Source: an uncultured Clostridium sp.
Lineage (GTDB): Bacteria > Bacillota > Clostridia > Clostridiales > Clostridiaceae
Reading direction: 5' to 3'
Assembly (NCBI RefSeq): GCF_947072515.1
Contig: NZ_CAMTIG010000004.1
Span: 62,001 to 126,000, forward strand
DNA: 64,000 nt
This document shows, one piece after another, positions 18,093 through 26,921 of this stretch; positions within the stretch are counted from its first letter, which is position 1, and each line of letters begins with the position of its first letter. Under the pieces are notes generated by a model. The model saw only the letters and a list, made by a program, of their open reading frames with translations. It did no database searches and was not told the DNA's origin. The translations under genes were made by a program, and so were the position numbers.

Positions 18093-18131
18093 AAAAAGAA
18101 ATTGATTCAAATGGAGAGTCAATTTCTTTTT
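18093..18131. terminator. bidirectional intrinsic terminator
   Basis: A perfect 13-bp stem (18093-18105/18119-18131) with A and T runs at either end lies between two convergent genes and can serve both strands. Confidence 0.85.
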
Positions 18132-18142
18132 ATGTGAAAAGA

Positions 18143-18976
18143 TTATTTTATATATTTGTATATAGCTTTGGCAACTCCAGAGTTATTATTAGAATCTGTT
18201 ATGAAAGTAGCAGCTTCTTTTACATATTCAGGAGCATTGCCCATAGCTACAGAAGTTCCAGCAATCTTAAGCATAGATAAATCATTTTCTCCATCTCCTA
18301 TGCACATAACTTCACTTAAAGGAATACTAAGCCTTTTAGCTAGGTTTTCAACAGCAGAACCTTTAGTAGTTCCTTTTTTCATAATTTCAAAGTTATATTC
18401 ATTAGAACAAACAACTTCATATTTATTAGTATCTTCAATAATTTTTCTAGCCATCAATATATCATCTTTATTAGTTTTTGCATAATCTACACAAATCGCT
18501 TTTAAGATATGTCCATCTAAATCTTTTAATGTAGATGTTAAGTCTTTTTCATAAAGGAATAATGTTTTCTCATCAATATATTTAATATCTCTATTATTTA
18601 TTTCATAAGGATGATTTTCGATAAATTCCTTATTAGAAATAGCAGTGTTAAAAGTATTGAAAAAGAAGTTGAAATTAAAATCTTTTAGTGAGTTATATAA
18701 TTCTAAAGATTCATCTAGTGATAGAGGATTTTCATATATTACCTCATCAGAGATTTTATCTCTAATATAAGCTCCATTAGAAGAAATAATAGGAGCATTT
18801 ATTCCTGTTAAACTTCTATAATAATTTGCAGAAGTGAAAAGTCTACCTGTAGTTATAGCTACAATAACACCTTCTTTAATAGCATATTTTAAAGCTTCTT
18901 TATTTTCAGTGCTTATAGTGTGATCATCATTTAAAAGAGTTCCATCCATATCGGTACAGATTAATTTTATAGTCAT
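18143..18976 (-). CDS. HAD-superfamily phosphatase, Cof type
   Basis: 277 aa of the Cof/YidA class. Motif I DMDGTLL at residues 8-14, motif II TTGR near residue 41, a C2-type cap in the middle (about 85-190), motif III lysine in KKGTTKGSAV, and motif IV GDGENDLSML. Such enzymes dephosphorylate sugar phosphates, flavin precursors or nucleotides in the cytoplasm; substrate cannot be read from sequence. RBS AAAGGAG upstream of the ATG. Monocistronic, no informative neighbours. Confidence 0.88.
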   Translation of the reverse strand: MTIKLICTDMDGTLLNDDHTISTENKEALKYAIKEGVIVAITTGRLFTSANYYRSLTGINAPIISSNGAYIRDKISDEVIYENPLSLDESLELYNSLKDFNFNFFFNTFNTAISNKEFIENHPYEINNRDIKYIDEKTLFLYEKDLTSTLKDLDGHILKAICVDYAKTNKDDILMARKIIEDTNKYEVVCSNEYNFEIMKKGTTKGSAVENLAKRLSIPLSEVMCIGDGENDLSMLKIAGTSVAMGNAPEYVKEAATFITDSNNNSGVAKAIYKYIK

Positions 18977-19117
18977 AAAAAAGTCTCCTTTACGTTTATT
19001 TTAGTAATAGTCTAACATTTCTTAAAATATAAGTAAAACAGTTGAATATAATAGAAGAATGTGGAAATTATTTGTAATATAAGGGGTTATAGCACAAATT
19101 ATAAAAAGAGGTGCATA

Positions 19118-19534
19118 ATGTTGAGAAAAAATGCAAGAAAGAAAAAAGGTTTTACATTACTAGAAATTGGAGCGGTACTTGGAATAATAATGTTACTTAT
19201 AGGATTTTTTGTTCCACGAATTTCGGGATATGTAAAAGACTCAAAAGAAGTGGGGATAATGGCTCAAGCAAAGACTGTTATATTTGCTTGGGAAACAATA
19301 AACAATAAAGAAGGAAAAAATTTAAAAAAAGAAACACCAAAATCAGAATTAATATCTGTAGCGGGAGATAAATACGGGGATTACTTTGATTTAAAGAAAA
19401 CAACTAAATTAAAGGAAACAATTAAAATAACTGAATGTATGGATATAGTAGATGGAAGAAAATTTACTATTGATTCGAGTGGGATTTTTGAGGGGTTTGC
19501 AGATGAAAGTTCAGGAAGTAGTAGGAAAAATTAA
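19118..19534 (+). CDS. type IV pilin-like protein (prepilin N-terminus)
   Basis: 138 aa. The start MLRKNARKKKGFTLLE is a class III signal peptide: a basic leader cut by prepilin peptidase between Gly11 and Phe12, with Glu at +5 of the mature protein and a hydrophobic helix after it (IGAVLGIIMLLIGFFVP). The remaining ~90 residues are soluble. ATG 19118 is chosen because AAAGAGGTG lies just upstream; the frame is open further up without an RBS. Its stop overlaps the comEA start (TAATG), so the two are translationally coupled. A role in DNA uptake or a pseudopilus is suggested by that link. Confidence 0.75.
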   Translation: MLRKNARKKKGFTLLEIGAVLGIIMLLIGFFVPRISGYVKDSKEVGIMAQAKTVIFAWETINNKEGKNLKKETPKSELISVAGDKYGDYFDLKKTTKLKETIKITECMDIVDGRKFTIDSSGIFEGFADESSGSSRKN

Positions 19535-20196
19535 TGATAAACATGGAAAAGTTAGATAAATATAAAAAAACCATTGGAATTTCTGTTGTTTTAGTAGTAT
19601 TAATAGTAGCTACAATGATTTATTTAAACAGAGAAGAAAAAGGTAAATTGGGAACTAATAAAAGTTCAATTTTTATAGAGGAAAATGAAGAAGAAAAAGA
19701 TGTAATACAAAATGAAAAGGAAAAAAAGAAAATCCTAGTGGATATAAAAGGTGAAGTTAAGAATCCAGGTGTGTATGAGTTAGAAGAAGGAAGTATAATA
19801 GAACATTTAATTAAAGAAGCCGGAGGATTAACAAAAGAAGGAACTTTAGAAAATATAAATAGAGCAAAAGAACTAAAAGGTAATGAGGCTATAGTCATAT
19901 GTAGTAAGAAAGAATTAGAAGTGAAGGCTGTAGTTAATAATGGTGCAAATAATGTAACAAGTGGTGCAGGAAATATGTTAGAAGAGGCGGAAAGTAATGA
20001 TTCCGGAAAAATCAATATAAATACTGGAACTGTTGATGATTTAAAAAAATTAAATGGAATCGGTGAAGGAAAAGCAAAGGCCATTATTGAATATAGAGAG
20101 AAGAATGGTGAATTTAAAAATCCTGAGGAAATACAAAAGGTTAGTGGAATTGGTAAAGGAACTTTTGAAAAAATCAAAGAAGATATAGGAGTATAA
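19534..20196 (+). CDS. comEA: ComEA-like DNA-binding competence protein
   Basis: 220 aa. One N-terminal transmembrane helix (about residues 12-29), a charged linker, an SLBB domain (about 68-115; KGEVKNPGVYELEEGS and IKEAGGLTKEG), then two helix-hairpin-helix motifs (about 160-220; LKKLNGIGEGKAKAII and IQKVSGIGKGTFEKI). ComEA binds double-stranded DNA on the outer membrane face and hands it to the ComEC channel. No comEC is adjacent here. Start overlaps the upstream pilin stop. Followed by a terminator. Confidence 0.9.
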   Translation: MINMEKLDKYKKTIGISVVLVVLIVATMIYLNREEKGKLGTNKSSIFIEENEEEKDVIQNEKEKKKILVDIKGEVKNPGVYELEEGSIIEHLIKEAGGLTKEGTLENINRAKELKGNEAIVICSKKELEVKAVVNNGANNVTSGAGNMLEEAESNDSGKININTGTVDDLKKLNGIGEGKAKAIIEYREKNGEFKNPEEIQKVSGIGKGTFEKIKEDIGV

Positions 20197-20244
20197 AGTA
20201 AGATGATTTACTATAAGAAAAAGAATAAAGTTGAAATAAAATTT

Positions 20245-20265
20245 AAAACTCCGATAAGGAGTTTT
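20245..20265 (+). terminator. terminator after comEA
   Basis: An 8-bp stem (20245-20252/20258-20265, loop GATAA) with an ACTCC core and T-rich tail about 50 bases downstream of comEA. Confidence 0.75.
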
Positions 20266-20657
20266 TCTTTTATAGATAAGAGAAGTCTATGCATAGAGGA
20301 ACTAAAATATTGATAAAAGTTTTGGAAGAATATTGAACAAGTAATATTATACTAGAAATTAAATTAAATTTATGTAAACTTAAGAAATAAAATATTAACA
20401 AACAGATAGGGATTATCAATTATAGTATAAAATAGATATTTAGGAGATTTATTAGATTTTTTATAGCAGAATAAATATTAAAACTATTAAAAGTGGTTAT
20501 ATTAAGTAGTATATAGACAGTATTTTATTATGGATAAAAAAAAGAGAAAATATAAATTGAATGGATACTAGTATTTTAAGAAAAGATCTTTTAGAAAAAA
20601 GATTATACAAATTTTTCAAAAAAGTAAAGCTATAAAAAGTGGTGTAATTTAATGTTA
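20266..20657. other. AT-rich gap upstream of the polysaccharide locus
   Basis: About 390 bases with no convincing gene on either strand; every short frame lacks an RBS. One possible promoter, TTGGAA - 17 bases - TATTAT, lies around 20322-20350. Nothing else structured was seen. Confidence 0.4.
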
Positions 20658-20686
20658 TTAAAAAAAAGAGAAAAATATGCTATAAT
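20658..20686 (+). promoter_or_regulatory. promoter of the first polysaccharide transcription unit
   Basis: TTAAAA (20658-20663), 17 bases, TGC-extended TATAAT (20681-20686) followed by TCTA. It leaves a leader of about 110 bases before the sugar transferase gene. The same arrangement with near-identical spacer bases is found at 28152-28180 before the second polysaccharide unit. Confidence 0.65.
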
Positions 20687-20802
20687 TCTATAGAATGAAA
20701 TGTTTTATGGAATTTTCAGTTAAGGAATGTGAGCAGATACTTAATTAGGAACATAATTGGATTATTATAAGAATACTAAAGATTGCAAGGAGGAATAATT
20801 TG

Positions 20803-21453
20803 ATGAGTTCAAAATTACACGAGAATGTTAATGTATATACTCGAGATTTAAAAGTTTATGAAGTAGTTAAAAGAACAGCAGATGTAGTTCTCTCAGTTAT
20901 AGGATTGATCATTTTGAGCCCAATACTTTTAATAGTGGCTATAGCAATAAAGCTAGAATCAAAAGGACCACTAATATTTGCACAAGATAGAGTGGGAAAA
21001 GATAAAAGAAATTTTAAAATGTATAAATTTAGAAGCATGGTAGTAAATGCTGAGGAAATAAAAAAGAAATTAAAACATAAGAATGAAATGTCAGGGCCGA
21101 TGTTTAAAATGAAAAATGATCCTAGAATTACAAAGGTGGGAAAGTTTATTAGAAAAACTAGTATTGATGAACTTCCACAATTAATAAACGTAATAAAGGG
21201 TGATATGAGTTTAGTTGGACCAAGACCAAGTTTACCAGATGAAGTTAAGGAATTTGAACCTTGGATGATGAGAAGATTTGAAGTTAAACCAGGATTAACT
21301 TGCTACTGGCAAGTTGGTGGAAGAAATGAAATAGAATTTGAAGACTGGATGAAACTTGACATAAAATATGTAGAAAATAGAAGTGTAAGTGAAGATATAA
21401 AGCTTATATTTAAAACATTCTTTGTCCTATTTGGGGATAAAAATGCACATTAG
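20803..21453 (+). CDS. initiating sugar-phosphate transferase (polyprenyl-P glycosylphosphotransferase)
   Basis: 216 aa, short form of the WbaP/WcaJ/CpsE family. It transfers a sugar-1-phosphate from a UDP-sugar to undecaprenyl phosphate, starting repeat-unit synthesis. Seen: one N-terminal membrane helix (about residues 25-50), KLESKGPLIFAQDRVG, KMYKFRSM, SIDELPQLINVIKGDMSLVGPRP (active-site region) and PGLTCYWQV. ATG 20803 has AAGGAGG nine bases upstream; the TTG just before is not needed. First gene of the locus, with three glycosyltransferases following at short spacing. Confidence 0.92.
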   Translation: MSSKLHENVNVYTRDLKVYEVVKRTADVVLSVIGLIILSPILLIVAIAIKLESKGPLIFAQDRVGKDKRNFKMYKFRSMVVNAEEIKKKLKHKNEMSGPMFKMKNDPRITKVGKFIRKTSIDELPQLINVIKGDMSLVGPRPSLPDEVKEFEPWMMRRFEVKPGLTCYWQVGGRNEIEFEDWMKLDIKYVENRSVSEDIKLIFKTFFVLFGDKNAH

Positions 21454-21463
21454 AGGTGAGAAC

Positions 21464-22576
21464 ATGAAGAGAGTTATGCATATTGCTCAATCAGCAGGAG
21501 GCGTTGAAAAATATATTGAGATGCTTCTTAACAATATGGATGGTGAATATGAAAATATATTGGTTTGTTCGTACGATTATTCAGAAGAGTTTTTAAAGTC
21601 TTTGAATATAAAATATGAAAGAATAAATATGGTTAGAGAATTAAATCCTACAAAGGACTTTAAATCAATAAGAGAAGTCAGAAAAATTATAAAAAAATAT
21701 AATCCAGATATAGTATATACACATAGCAGTAAAGGTGGAGCCATAGGCAGAGTTGCTAATATTGGCTTGATTAAAACTATAGTTTATAATCCCCATGGCT
21801 GGGCCTTTAATATGAAATGTGGGAATTTGAAACGAAATATATATAAATATATAGAAAAAACATTAAGTAGAATCACAACAAAAATTATAGTTATATCAGA
21901 ATATGAAAAACAATCAGCACTTAAAAATAAGATCTGCAAAGAAGAAAAGATAGAATTAATTTTTAATGGAATAGATATTGCAGGATATGAAAAACAAAAA
22001 AATGAATTCCATGTAACGAGAGAAGACTTCAATATAGAAAAAGATGCATTTATCATAGGAATGGTAGGAAGAATAAGTACTCAAAAGGCACCGGATGCAT
22101 TTATTGAGATGGCAAGTAGAGTAGTTAAAGAAATACCTAAAGCATTTTTTATTATTGTAGGAGACGGAGAAGAACGAACTGAAATAGAAGAGTTAATAAA
22201 AACTAAAAATCTTCAAGATAGAGTTTTAATAACAGGATGGGTTAAAAATTCTCTAGAATACATAAATTTATTTGATGTAGCAACATTATTTTCAAGATGG
22301 GAAGGCTTTGGTTTAGCAATAGCAGAGTATATGGAGTCTAAAAAGCCTATTGTTGCAAGTAGAGTTGACGCAATTCCTAACTTAATAACAGAGAATTGTG
22401 GGATATTAGTGGATGTAGATAATGTTGAAGAGATGACAGTATCAATAATGAAAATTTATAATGATAAAGATTTAAAAGAAAACTTTATCGAAAATGCATA
22501 TAAAAGAGTAAGAGAAATGTTTGATATAAAGAGAGTTGCTTTAGAGCATAAAAAATTAATAGATAAAATTACTTAA
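21464..22576 (+). CDS. glycosyltransferase family 4
   Basis: 370 aa GT-B fold enzyme: N-terminal acceptor domain (AQSAGGVEKYIEMLL) and C-terminal donor domain with GMVGRISTQKAPDAFIEMA and the E-x7-E motif in EGFGLAIAEYMESKKPIVAS. Probably adds the second sugar to the lipid-linked repeat unit. ATG 21464 with AGAGGTGAG upstream is preferred over an in-frame start within the previous gene (21422). Ten bases after the sugar transferase stop. Confidence 0.87.
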   Translation: MKRVMHIAQSAGGVEKYIEMLLNNMDGEYENILVCSYDYSEEFLKSLNIKYERINMVRELNPTKDFKSIREVRKIIKKYNPDIVYTHSSKGGAIGRVANIGLIKTIVYNPHGWAFNMKCGNLKRNIYKYIEKTLSRITTKIIVISEYEKQSALKNKICKEEKIELIFNGIDIAGYEKQKNEFHVTREDFNIEKDAFIIGMVGRISTQKAPDAFIEMASRVVKEIPKAFFIIVGDGEERTEIEELIKTKNLQDRVLITGWVKNSLEYINLFDVATLFSRWEGFGLAIAEYMESKKPIVASRVDAIPNLITENCGILVDVDNVEEMTVSIMKIYNDKDLKENFIENAYKRVREMFDIKRVALEHKKLIDKIT

Positions 22577-22589
22577 AAGGGGAATTTTT

Positions 22590-23804
22590 ATGAAGATAGC
22601 AATATTAACATCAGGAGTTGCTCCAGTTCCAGCAACTAAAGGAGGAGCAGTTGAAAATTTAGTTCAACATATACTGGAAGTTAATGAAAAAAATAAAGAT
22701 TTTAAAATAGAAGTATATAGTATTTATGATTCAGAAGCAGAAATAGATTGTAAAAGATATAAAGAAACTAAAGTGAAATTTTTTAAACCAAGTTTTATAT
22801 GTAGTACAGGTGATAAATTTATATATTTTGTAATGACTAATATTTTAAAACGAAAAAACAATATGAAGTTTAGAAGTATATTATCTAGATTTGAATATAT
22901 AAAAAAAGTAAAAAAAGAACTAAACAAAAATGAATACGATAAAGTTATTTTAGAAAATCACCCAACTATATTTATGGCATTAAAAGGTGATAATGAAATT
23001 AAGTTTAAAGATAAGTATTACTATCATTTACATAATGAAGTCTTTAATATGTATGGATGCGAAGAAATAGCGAGAAATAGCAAAAAAATCATGGGCGTTA
23101 GTAAATTCATTTGCGAAAATATTCAAAAAATGAGTGGGATAGCAAAAGATAAAGTAGTTCCTTTATATAATTGTATAGATATAGAGAAGTTTTCAAAAGA
23201 TATGTACATAAATGACTTTAAAGATTTGAGAAAAACATATGGAATACAAGAAGATGATATCGTTGCAGTGTATAGTGGAAGATTAGCAAAGGATAAAGGA
23301 ATCTTTGAAACATTACAAGGAATAAAAAATATAGATAATCCAAAAGTAAAATTATTAATAATTGGAGCATATTTTTATGGTAGTGATATGAAAAGTGAGT
23401 ATCAAACTAGTTTAATGGAGCTTGCAGAAGAGATTAAAGATAGAGTTATCTTCACAGGGTATGTCCATTATAAAGATATTCCTAAAGTGTATTCTATAGC
23501 AGATTTTGCAATATTACCTTCACTATGTAATGAAGCAGCAGGACTTACTATAATTGAAGCTATGGCTATGAGACTTCCTGTTATAACTACTAATGCAGGT
23601 GGAATTCCAGAATATATAGATGAAAGCGCTGGTTTTATATTAAATAGAGATGAAAAATTAGTAGATAATATTACTCAAAAAGCTAAAATATTAGTAGAAG
23701 ATAAAGAGCTTAGAGAAAAAATTGGTATGAGAGCGGAACAAGAAGCGAAGAATTATAATTTAGATAATTATTATAATAGCTTTAAAAACATATTGGAAGA
23801 ATAG
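22590..23804 (+). CDS. glycosyltransferase family 4
   Basis: 404 aa GT-B enzyme. It begins MKIAILTSGVAPVPATKGGAV, with the glycine-rich acceptor loop, and its donor domain has VYSGRLAKDKGIFETLQG and NEAAGLTIIEAMAMRLPVITT (E-x7-E). Resembles retaining hexosyltransferases. Start ATG follows AAGGGGAA. Third gene of the unit, spacing 13 and 11 bases to its neighbours. Confidence 0.87.
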   Translation: MKIAILTSGVAPVPATKGGAVENLVQHILEVNEKNKDFKIEVYSIYDSEAEIDCKRYKETKVKFFKPSFICSTGDKFIYFVMTNILKRKNNMKFRSILSRFEYIKKVKKELNKNEYDKVILENHPTIFMALKGDNEIKFKDKYYYHLHNEVFNMYGCEEIARNSKKIMGVSKFICENIQKMSGIAKDKVVPLYNCIDIEKFSKDMYINDFKDLRKTYGIQEDDIVAVYSGRLAKDKGIFETLQGIKNIDNPKVKLLIIGAYFYGSDMKSEYQTSLMELAEEIKDRVIFTGYVHYKDIPKVYSIADFAILPSLCNEAAGLTIIEAMAMRLPVITTNAGGIPEYIDESAGFILNRDEKLVDNITQKAKILVEDKELREKIGMRAEQEAKNYNLDNYYNSFKNILEE

Positions 23805-23815
23805 GTGGATTTGTT

Positions 23816-24928
23816 ATGAAAAAAATATTGGTTTATGGGCTTACAGCAGTAAAAGGCGGAGTTGAAAGCTTTCTTATGAACTATTATAGAAATTTTGATT
23901 TAACTAAAGTAAGTGTAGATTTTATTTCAAATACTGAAGAAGCAGCATATGAAGATGAAGTTTTGGCTTTAGGTGGGAATGTTTATAAGGTTTGTTCAAA
24001 GAGAAAGAATCCTTTTAAATTTAAAAAAGATTTAGAAGAGATATTTAAAGAGACAAAATATGATGTAGTATGGGTAAACTTATGTAGTTTAGCAAATATA
24101 GATTATTTAAAAATGGCTAAAAAATATGGAGTGGAAAATATTATAGTTCATAGCCATAATGCTGGAAATATGAATGGGAAGCTAAAGGAATATTTTCATA
24201 ACAAAAATAAAAAAAATATTAGAAAATATGCAAATCATTTTTGGTCATGTTCTAAATTAGCATCAGAATGGTTCTATGATGAAGATATAATTAAAAGTGC
24301 AAGATTTAAAGTAATAAATAATGCAATAGATACAGGGGAATTTGATTATAATGAAGAAATTAGAACCAAGTATAGAAAAGAAATGGATTTAGAAAATGAT
24401 TTAGTTTTAATGAATGTAGGAAGATTCAATATTCAAAAGAATCATGACTTTTTAATAGATGTATTTAATGAAGTAAATAAAGAAGTTAAGAATGTAAAAC
24501 TACTATTAGTTGGAGTTGGAGAATTACAAGAAGAAATAAAAAATAAGGTTTCTAGTTTAGGAATTTCAAAAAATGTTATATTTTTAAATTCAAGAGATGA
24601 TGTAAATAGTTTAATGCAAGCTGCTGATATATTTTTAATGCCATCATTATTTGAGGGACTTCCAGTTTCTGCAGTTGAAGCACAAGCTTCAGGAATACAA
24701 TGTATTTTATCTGATAGAATAACTGATGAAATAAAAATAACTGATTTAATAAAGTTTGTAGATATAGATAAAGAAAAATCCGTAGAAAAATGGAAAGATA
24801 AAATCATATCTATTAAAAATACAGAATTAGAAAATAGAAGTAGTAAGAAGTTACAAGTAGAAAATGCAGGATTTGAAATAAAACTTGAAGCTAAGAAGCT
24901 AGAGAAGTTTTTCTTAAATGAGATTTAA
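23816..24928 (+). CDS. glycosyltransferase family 4
   Basis: 370 aa. N-terminal LTAVKGGVESFLMNYYRN, central ENIIVHSHNAG, donor domain MNVGRFNIQKNHDFLIDVF and EGLPVSAVEAQASGIQCILSD with the E-x7-E motif. It is like the EpsF/CapM type of exopolysaccharide glycosyltransferases. RBS AGGTGG. A 52-base gap separates it from the next transferase gene. Confidence 0.86.
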   Translation: MKKILVYGLTAVKGGVESFLMNYYRNFDLTKVSVDFISNTEEAAYEDEVLALGGNVYKVCSKRKNPFKFKKDLEEIFKETKYDVVWVNLCSLANIDYLKMAKKYGVENIIVHSHNAGNMNGKLKEYFHNKNKKNIRKYANHFWSCSKLASEWFYDEDIIKSARFKVINNAIDTGEFDYNEEIRTKYRKEMDLENDLVLMNVGRFNIQKNHDFLIDVFNEVNKEVKNVKLLLVGVGELQEEIKNKVSSLGISKNVIFLNSRDDVNSLMQAADIFLMPSLFEGLPVSAVEAQASGIQCILSDRITDEIKITDLIKFVDIDKEKSVEKWKDKIISIKNTELENRSSKKLQVENAGFEIKLEAKKLEKFFLNEI

Positions 24929-24980
24929 ATAAGTATAGAAGGGATAATGCTTATTAATCCTGCCTCGTGGAGGGCAAAAA

Positions 24981-25940
24981 ATGTTTAGCATAATAATACC
25001 AATATATAACACAGAAAAATATATTAGAGAATGTTTAGATAGTTTATTAAGAGAAGAAGTTGATATAGAAATTATTATTATTAATGATGGATCAACTGAT
25101 AATAGTGATGAAATTATAAAAGAATATTTAGATAAAGGAAATATAAAATATTTTTGTCAAAAGAATAGTGGTGTATCAAAAGCAAGAAATCTAGGTATAT
25201 CTAAGGCGACAGGAGATTATATAATGTTCTTAGATTCTGATGATTATATAAAGAAAGGTGCACTAAAAACTATAAGTGAAAAAATATATAAATATAAACC
25301 AGACTGTGTGATATATGGACATGAAAAGTTTAATAATAATGGACCTATTAGTATAGAAAACCTAAATTTTCTAGAAGAAAATAGAGTTTATAGTTCAAAT
25401 GATATATTAAAATATGTCTTAAATTTAAAAATAAGAGGATATATTTGTGATAAAATTTTTAGACGTAGCATTTGGATTGATAATGATGTAAGGTTTGATA
25501 GTAAAAAATATTGTGAAGATTGGTATCCAACTACTTTATGTATAGAAAAATCAAAAAGTATCATAGCAATAAAGGAAGATTTATATTGTTATAGGCAACA
25601 TGAAGAATCAGCTATGCATACAAAAGATATAGAAGTTGTTATAGGGTATAATGAGGCTGTAAATCAGATATTAAATAGCTTAGATGAAAAAGTAAGTGAA
25701 GAAAGTATTATAGCATTTAAGGGGAATACTTTTGGAGAAATAGTATCTGGATATAATGAAAATTATGAAGGAAATCATATATACTCAGATTTTAAAAAAG
25801 AAGGATTTTTAAATATACATGGTAGTGAGGTTATGAAAGTTTTACTTAATAATCAAGTAACTAATAGAAATAAAGTTTCCATTATTCTTTGGAAATTAAG
25901 AATATATAGTATTGTAAAAAGAATTTTATGGAATAAATAA
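24981..25940 (+). CDS. glycosyltransferase family 2
   Basis: 319 aa inverting GT-A enzyme: FSIIIPIYNTEKYIRECLDSLL at the N-terminus, IIINDGSTDNS for nucleotide binding, NSGVSKARNLGISKATGDYIMFLDSDDY with the metal-binding DSD. Acceptor domain is C-terminal and variable. RBS GGAGGG seven bases before the ATG. The linkage made cannot be predicted. Confidence 0.87.
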   Translation: MFSIIIPIYNTEKYIRECLDSLLREEVDIEIIIINDGSTDNSDEIIKEYLDKGNIKYFCQKNSGVSKARNLGISKATGDYIMFLDSDDYIKKGALKTISEKIYKYKPDCVIYGHEKFNNNGPISIENLNFLEENRVYSSNDILKYVLNLKIRGYICDKIFRRSIWIDNDVRFDSKKYCEDWYPTTLCIEKSKSIIAIKEDLYCYRQHEESAMHTKDIEVVIGYNEAVNQILNSLDEKVSEESIIAFKGNTFGEIVSGYNENYEGNHIYSDFKKEGFLNIHGSEVMKVLLNNQVTNRNKVSIILWKLRIYSIVKRILWNK

Positions 25941-26006
25941 CTTTTTAAATTTTATATAGATATCAGGGGCTAAACAAGTTAAGTTTTATGTAAAGGAATG
26001 ATTAAG

Positions 26007-26912
26007 ATGTATAAGAAGATAAAAAAAGCAATAATACCTGCAGCGGGTCTTGGAACAAGATTCTTACCTGCAACTAAAGCACAACCTAAGGAGATGCTTC
26101 CAATAGTTGATAAACCAACTATACAATATATTATTGAGGAAGCGATAGCTTCAGGAATTGAAGAAATTCTTATTATCACAGGAAGAAGTAAAAAGTGTAT
26201 AGAAGATCACTTTGATAGAAGTGTAGAACTTGAATTAGAACTTGAAAAAGCAGGAAAAGAAGAAATGCTTCATATGGTTCAAGATATTTCGAATATGGTT
26301 AATATTCACTATATCAGACAAAAGGAGCCAAGAGGCCTTGGTCATGCAATAAATTGTGCTAAAGTCTTTGTTGGAGATGAACCATTTGCAATACTTTTAG
26401 GAGACGATATTGTTTATAATGATGAAAAACCTTGCTTAAAGCAACTTATTGATTGTTATAATGAATACCATACTTCTGTATTAGGAGTTCAAACTGTACC
26501 ACACAATAAAGTAGATAAATATGGAATAGTTGATGGAATAAAAGTAGAAGATAGAGTAATGAAAGTTAAAGGGTTAGTTGAAAAACCAAACGTAGATGAA
26601 GCTCCATCAGATGTTGCTATACTAGGAAGATATATAGTAACACCAAAGATATTTGAAATATTAGATAGAACAGCACCAGGTAAAGGAAATGAAATTCAAC
26701 TTACAGATGCACTTTTAGAACTTATAAAAGAAGAAGCTATGTATGCATATGACTTCCAAGGAAGAAGATATGATGTTGGAGATAAGCTTGGATTCTTAGA
26801 AGCAACTGTAGAATATGCTTTAAGAAGAGATGAATTAAAAGATGGATTTACAGAATACTTAAAGGGTTTATTAAATATTGAAGATCAAAAAGAAGAGAAG
26901 GACGAAGAATAG
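26007..26912 (+). CDS. galU: UTP-glucose-1-phosphate uridylyltransferase (copy 1)
   Basis: 301 aa. Makes UDP-glucose from UTP and glucose-1-phosphate, supplying the locus with its basic nucleotide sugar. Seen: AAGLGTRFLPATKAQPKEML (nucleotide-binding loop), ILLGDDIVYND (metal-binding Asp), KYGIVDG, GLVEKP and the KGNEIQLTDAL block. ATG 26007 is nine bases after AAAGGA; the ATG at 25998 touches the RBS and is rejected. Its DNA is almost identical to galU copy 2 at 33423, with 199 bases exactly the same. Confidence 0.95.
   Translation: MYKKIKKAIIPAAGLGTRFLPATKAQPKEMLPIVDKPTIQYIIEEAIASGIEEILIITGRSKKCIEDHFDRSVELELELEKAGKEEMLHMVQDISNMVNIHYIRQKEPRGLGHAINCAKVFVGDEPFAILLGDDIVYNDEKPCLKQLIDCYNEYHTSVLGVQTVPHNKVDKYGIVDGIKVEDRVMKVKGLVEKPNVDEAPSDVAILGRYIVTPKIFEILDRTAPGKGNEIQLTDALLELIKEEAMYAYDFQGRRYDVGDKLGFLEATVEYALRRDELKDGFTEYLKGLLNIEDQKEEKDEE
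26064..26262 (+). repeat. 199-bp perfect direct repeat within galU (left copy)
   Basis: Bases 26064-26262 match 33480-33678 exactly by reading, at an offset of 7416. Outside this block the two genes drift, mainly by silent changes. The pair flanks glf, wzz, two glycosyltransferases, wzy and wzx. Confidence 0.85.
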
Positions 26913-26921
26913 GAGTTCAAT

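Noticed and set aside
19111-19308. Short frame overlapping the pilin gene start
   Set aside because: Frame is shifted relative to the prepilin signal peptide, which has its own good RBS and a downstream-coupled comEA.
19620-20177. Long antisense open frame (185 codons) opposite comEA
   Set aside because: No ribosome binding site; composition is a mirror of the Lys/Glu-rich comEA coding strand; comEA itself has clear SLBB and HhH domains.
25979-26179. Antisense frame with an almost identical twin at 33410-33595
   Set aside because: The similarity only reflects the two galU copies on the opposite strand; no RBS and galU is certain.
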